64,000 nucleotides of DNA. It comes from UBA1731 sp045595285 (GTDB lineage Bacteria; Verrucomicrobiota; Kiritimatiellia; RFP12; UBA1067). The stretch covers positions 1 to 64,000 of the forward strand of contig JAZOAC010000027.1 in assembly GCA_045595285.1 (NCBI GenBank). The letters run 5' to 3'. The notes below the pieces were generated by a model, which worked only from the letters and a program-made list of their open reading frames with translations, ran no database searches and was not told the origin of the DNA. Positions 62,923 through 64,000 of the stretch are shown in pieces (positions within the stretch are counted from its first letter, which is position 1; every line of letters begins with the position of its first letter). Position numbers and translations under genes: made by a program.

Positions 62923-62940
62923 ACGCCGAAAAATCGGCGT
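62923..62940. terminator. Bidirectional hairpin terminator between manA and psd
   Basis: ACGCCGA-AAAA-TCGGCGT, a perfect 7-bp stem with a 4-base loop in the convergent interval. A T-rich stretch follows on the minus strand. Confidence 0.55.
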
Positions 62941-63077
62941 TTCCGGTGTTCGCATGCGCGCGCACCGTCTTCTTGCAGGAGATGAAGCCGATAAAGTTCT
63001 CTGTTGTGCAGCCTCTATACGCCAATGAAATCGCGAAGATGGGGAAAGGCATCCGTTTCCAGATTGATGCTCTCCGC

Positions 63078-63107
63078 GATTGCCGTCACGAACACGTGAC
63101 GGCAATC
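63078..63107. terminator. 12-bp hairpin overlapping the psd stop codon
   Basis: GATTGCCGTCAC and GTGACGGCAATC are perfectly complementary with a 6-base loop. The hairpin covers the last codons and stop of psd (minus strand). No T-run follows, so it may protect the mRNA 3' end or affect termination. Confidence 0.5.
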
Positions 63108-63961
63108 TGCTCTCCGCAGCATACGCGTGTTTCGAGTCCATTGGCTGAGTTTTGGATCAGGTCATCATCGAATTTGAGCGATCCGGCCTTTGCTATCAGA
63201 ATCACCGTGGATCCGCCAAATTTGAAATAGCCTTTCTCGTCGCCTTTTGCGTGTTCACTGCCGTCGTATGTCTGGATGATCGTTCCGACTCCGAACGCGC
63301 CAACGTCAACGAGCCAGTAGCGTCCAAAGTCCGCATCGCAGGCAAGTATCTGTCGTTCGTTGTCGGCGTATATGTCGGGGCGTCGAACCAGTGCAATGGG
63401 ATTTACAGAGTGGTATTCGCCAGGTATCACGCGAATCTTTTCCGGCGTGCGGCATGCATACGGGAAGTGAAACCGGTGATAGTCGACAGGGGCTAGACGT
63501 ATCACCGCGATGTCGTATGCCCCGTCTGGTACATCTGGACCGAATACTTCTCTGAGGCGGCGTGTCGCGCCCTTTAGCGGGAAGGGGGTGTCTGCATCGG
63601 CGTTCAGATACAGCATGAGCCGTCCGTCCGCAGGGCTGACCATCCCGCCGCCGACAGGGCGTGCTCCCGGTTTCAGCTTCCGTGTGAAGAATGCGTTGAA
63701 CGAAGGGTAACTCGAGATGGGGTGTTCAGCCTCGTCCGCCTTGCATCCGGGAATCGCAGCCAACGACGCTATGGCCTTGCGCGACTTCGGAGAGTCGTAA
63801 TACCAGCCCATGATTGCGGATATGGCCTTGGATCCGAAAAGGACTGGCCATAGCGTTCTCCCGAGAAGCGTTTCGTATGCGAAGCGCAGAGCTCCATCAC
63901 CCATTACGGATTCGGTGATTTTTTCGCCGGAGGCACGGTCAATGTATTCAACTGCTTTCAT
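63086..63961 (-). CDS. psd: Phosphatidylserine decarboxylase
   Basis: 291 aa. It makes phosphatidylethanolamine from phosphatidylserine at the inner membrane. SYPSFNAFFTRKLKPGARP and VSPADGRL are conserved; VDYHRFHFP contains the active-site His; FKFGGSTVILI holds the GGST self-cleavage site, whose Ser becomes the pyruvoyl cofactor (LGST in E. coli). It has its own leaderless promoter and converges on manA. Confidence 0.94.
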   Translation of the reverse strand: MKAVEYIDRASGEKITESVMGDGALRFAYETLLGRTLWPVLFGSKAISAIMGWYYDSPKSRKAIASLAAIPGCKADEAEHPISSYPSFNAFFTRKLKPGARPVGGGMVSPADGRLMLYLNADADTPFPLKGATRRLREVFGPDVPDGAYDIAVIRLAPVDYHRFHFPYACRTPEKIRVIPGEYHSVNPIALVRRPDIYADNERQILACDADFGRYWLVDVGAFGVGTIIQTYDGSEHAKGDEKGYFKFGGSTVILIAKAGSLKFDDDLIQNSANGLETRVCCGEQIAVTCS

Positions 63962-63968
63962 GCCTCAA

Positions 63969-63977
63969 ATTATATCA
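63969..63977 (-). promoter_or_regulatory. Extended -10 of psd, leaderless
   Basis: On the minus strand TGaTATAAT, seven bases, then ATG 63961, the same arrangement as at 55032-55040. Confidence 0.75.
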
Positions 63978-64000
63978 TAGACATTGCCCCACGGCGCGAT

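Overview
The window reads as a chromosome segment of a Gram-negative, carbohydrate-degrading bacterium, most likely of the PVC group and probably a gut Kiritimatiellota/Verrucomicrobia-like lineage. This is inferred from gene types, not from a marker gene: a beta-strand-repeat surface protein, a DUF4838 protein, Tat-exported Gfo/Idh/MocA and TIM-barrel proteins, very large secreted glycosidases, many eukaryote-like regulatory proteins, and lipid A-type acyltransferase and PS decarboxylase genes that imply an outer membrane. Genes are densely packed and mostly on the + strand.

Layout. 0-7 kb: beta-strand-repeat protein, DUF4838 protein and Tat-exported metallophosphoesterase. 7-10.9 kb: an AT-richer accessory patch with an AAA_14/DUF4143 ATPase preceded by three 23-bp-phased repeats, a GH36-type glycosidase and a Fic N-terminal remnant; two ~48-bp imperfect direct repeats flank the ATPase and glycosidase. 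10.9-22.3 kb: a XylR-like (sugar-sensor plus AraC) regulator divergent from a four-gene operon of acyltransferase, six-hairpin glycosidase-like protein, beta-helix protein and a 1335-aa protein with two putative catalytic domains. This looks like a polysaccharide-use locus. 22.3-23.3 kb: gene-free, with paired dyads and a 66-bp tandem array. 23.3-30.4 kb: signal peptidase I, transmembrane Ser/Thr kinase, sugar porter, PhnP-like hydrolase and a secreted protein. 30.4-32 kb: acyl carrier protein and a membrane-fused acyl ligase. 32-39 kb: two Tat-exported carbohydrate-related proteins, an ABC-F ATPase and a SNF2 helicase. 39-39.9 kb: mostly non-coding. 39.9-44.1 kb: ispD, phosphoesterase, ABC-auxiliary lipoprotein, methyltransferase and epmA. 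44.3-49.7 kb: MFS transporter, DUF456, LUD protein, amidohydrolase and VWA protein. 49.8-55 kb: SLC12-like transporter, parvulin, UbiA prenyltransferase and NamZ-like protein. 55-64 kb: tilS, tRNA-Ser(GGA), queF, a precorrin-2 dehydrogenase/glutamyl-tRNA reductase fusion with hemL, an ExuT-like transporter, LpxL-like acyltransferase, mannose-6-phosphate isomerase and psd.

The most consistent window-wide signal is promoter architecture. At least eight transcription units on both strands start with an (extended) -10 box placed only 6-10 nt before the ATG and lack room for a Shine-Dalgarno site, which predicts leaderless or nearly leaderless mRNAs. Other units use the same TGnTATAAT-type box with a normal leader and a G+C-rich discriminator. 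Internal genes of operons mostly keep Shine-Dalgarno sites. The strongest candidates for undescribed biology are this promoter organisation, the XylR-linked glycosidase operon, the 66-bp array and the lone ACP/membrane acyl-ligase pair. I found no CRISPR array, complete insertion sequence, rRNA or reverse transcriptase.
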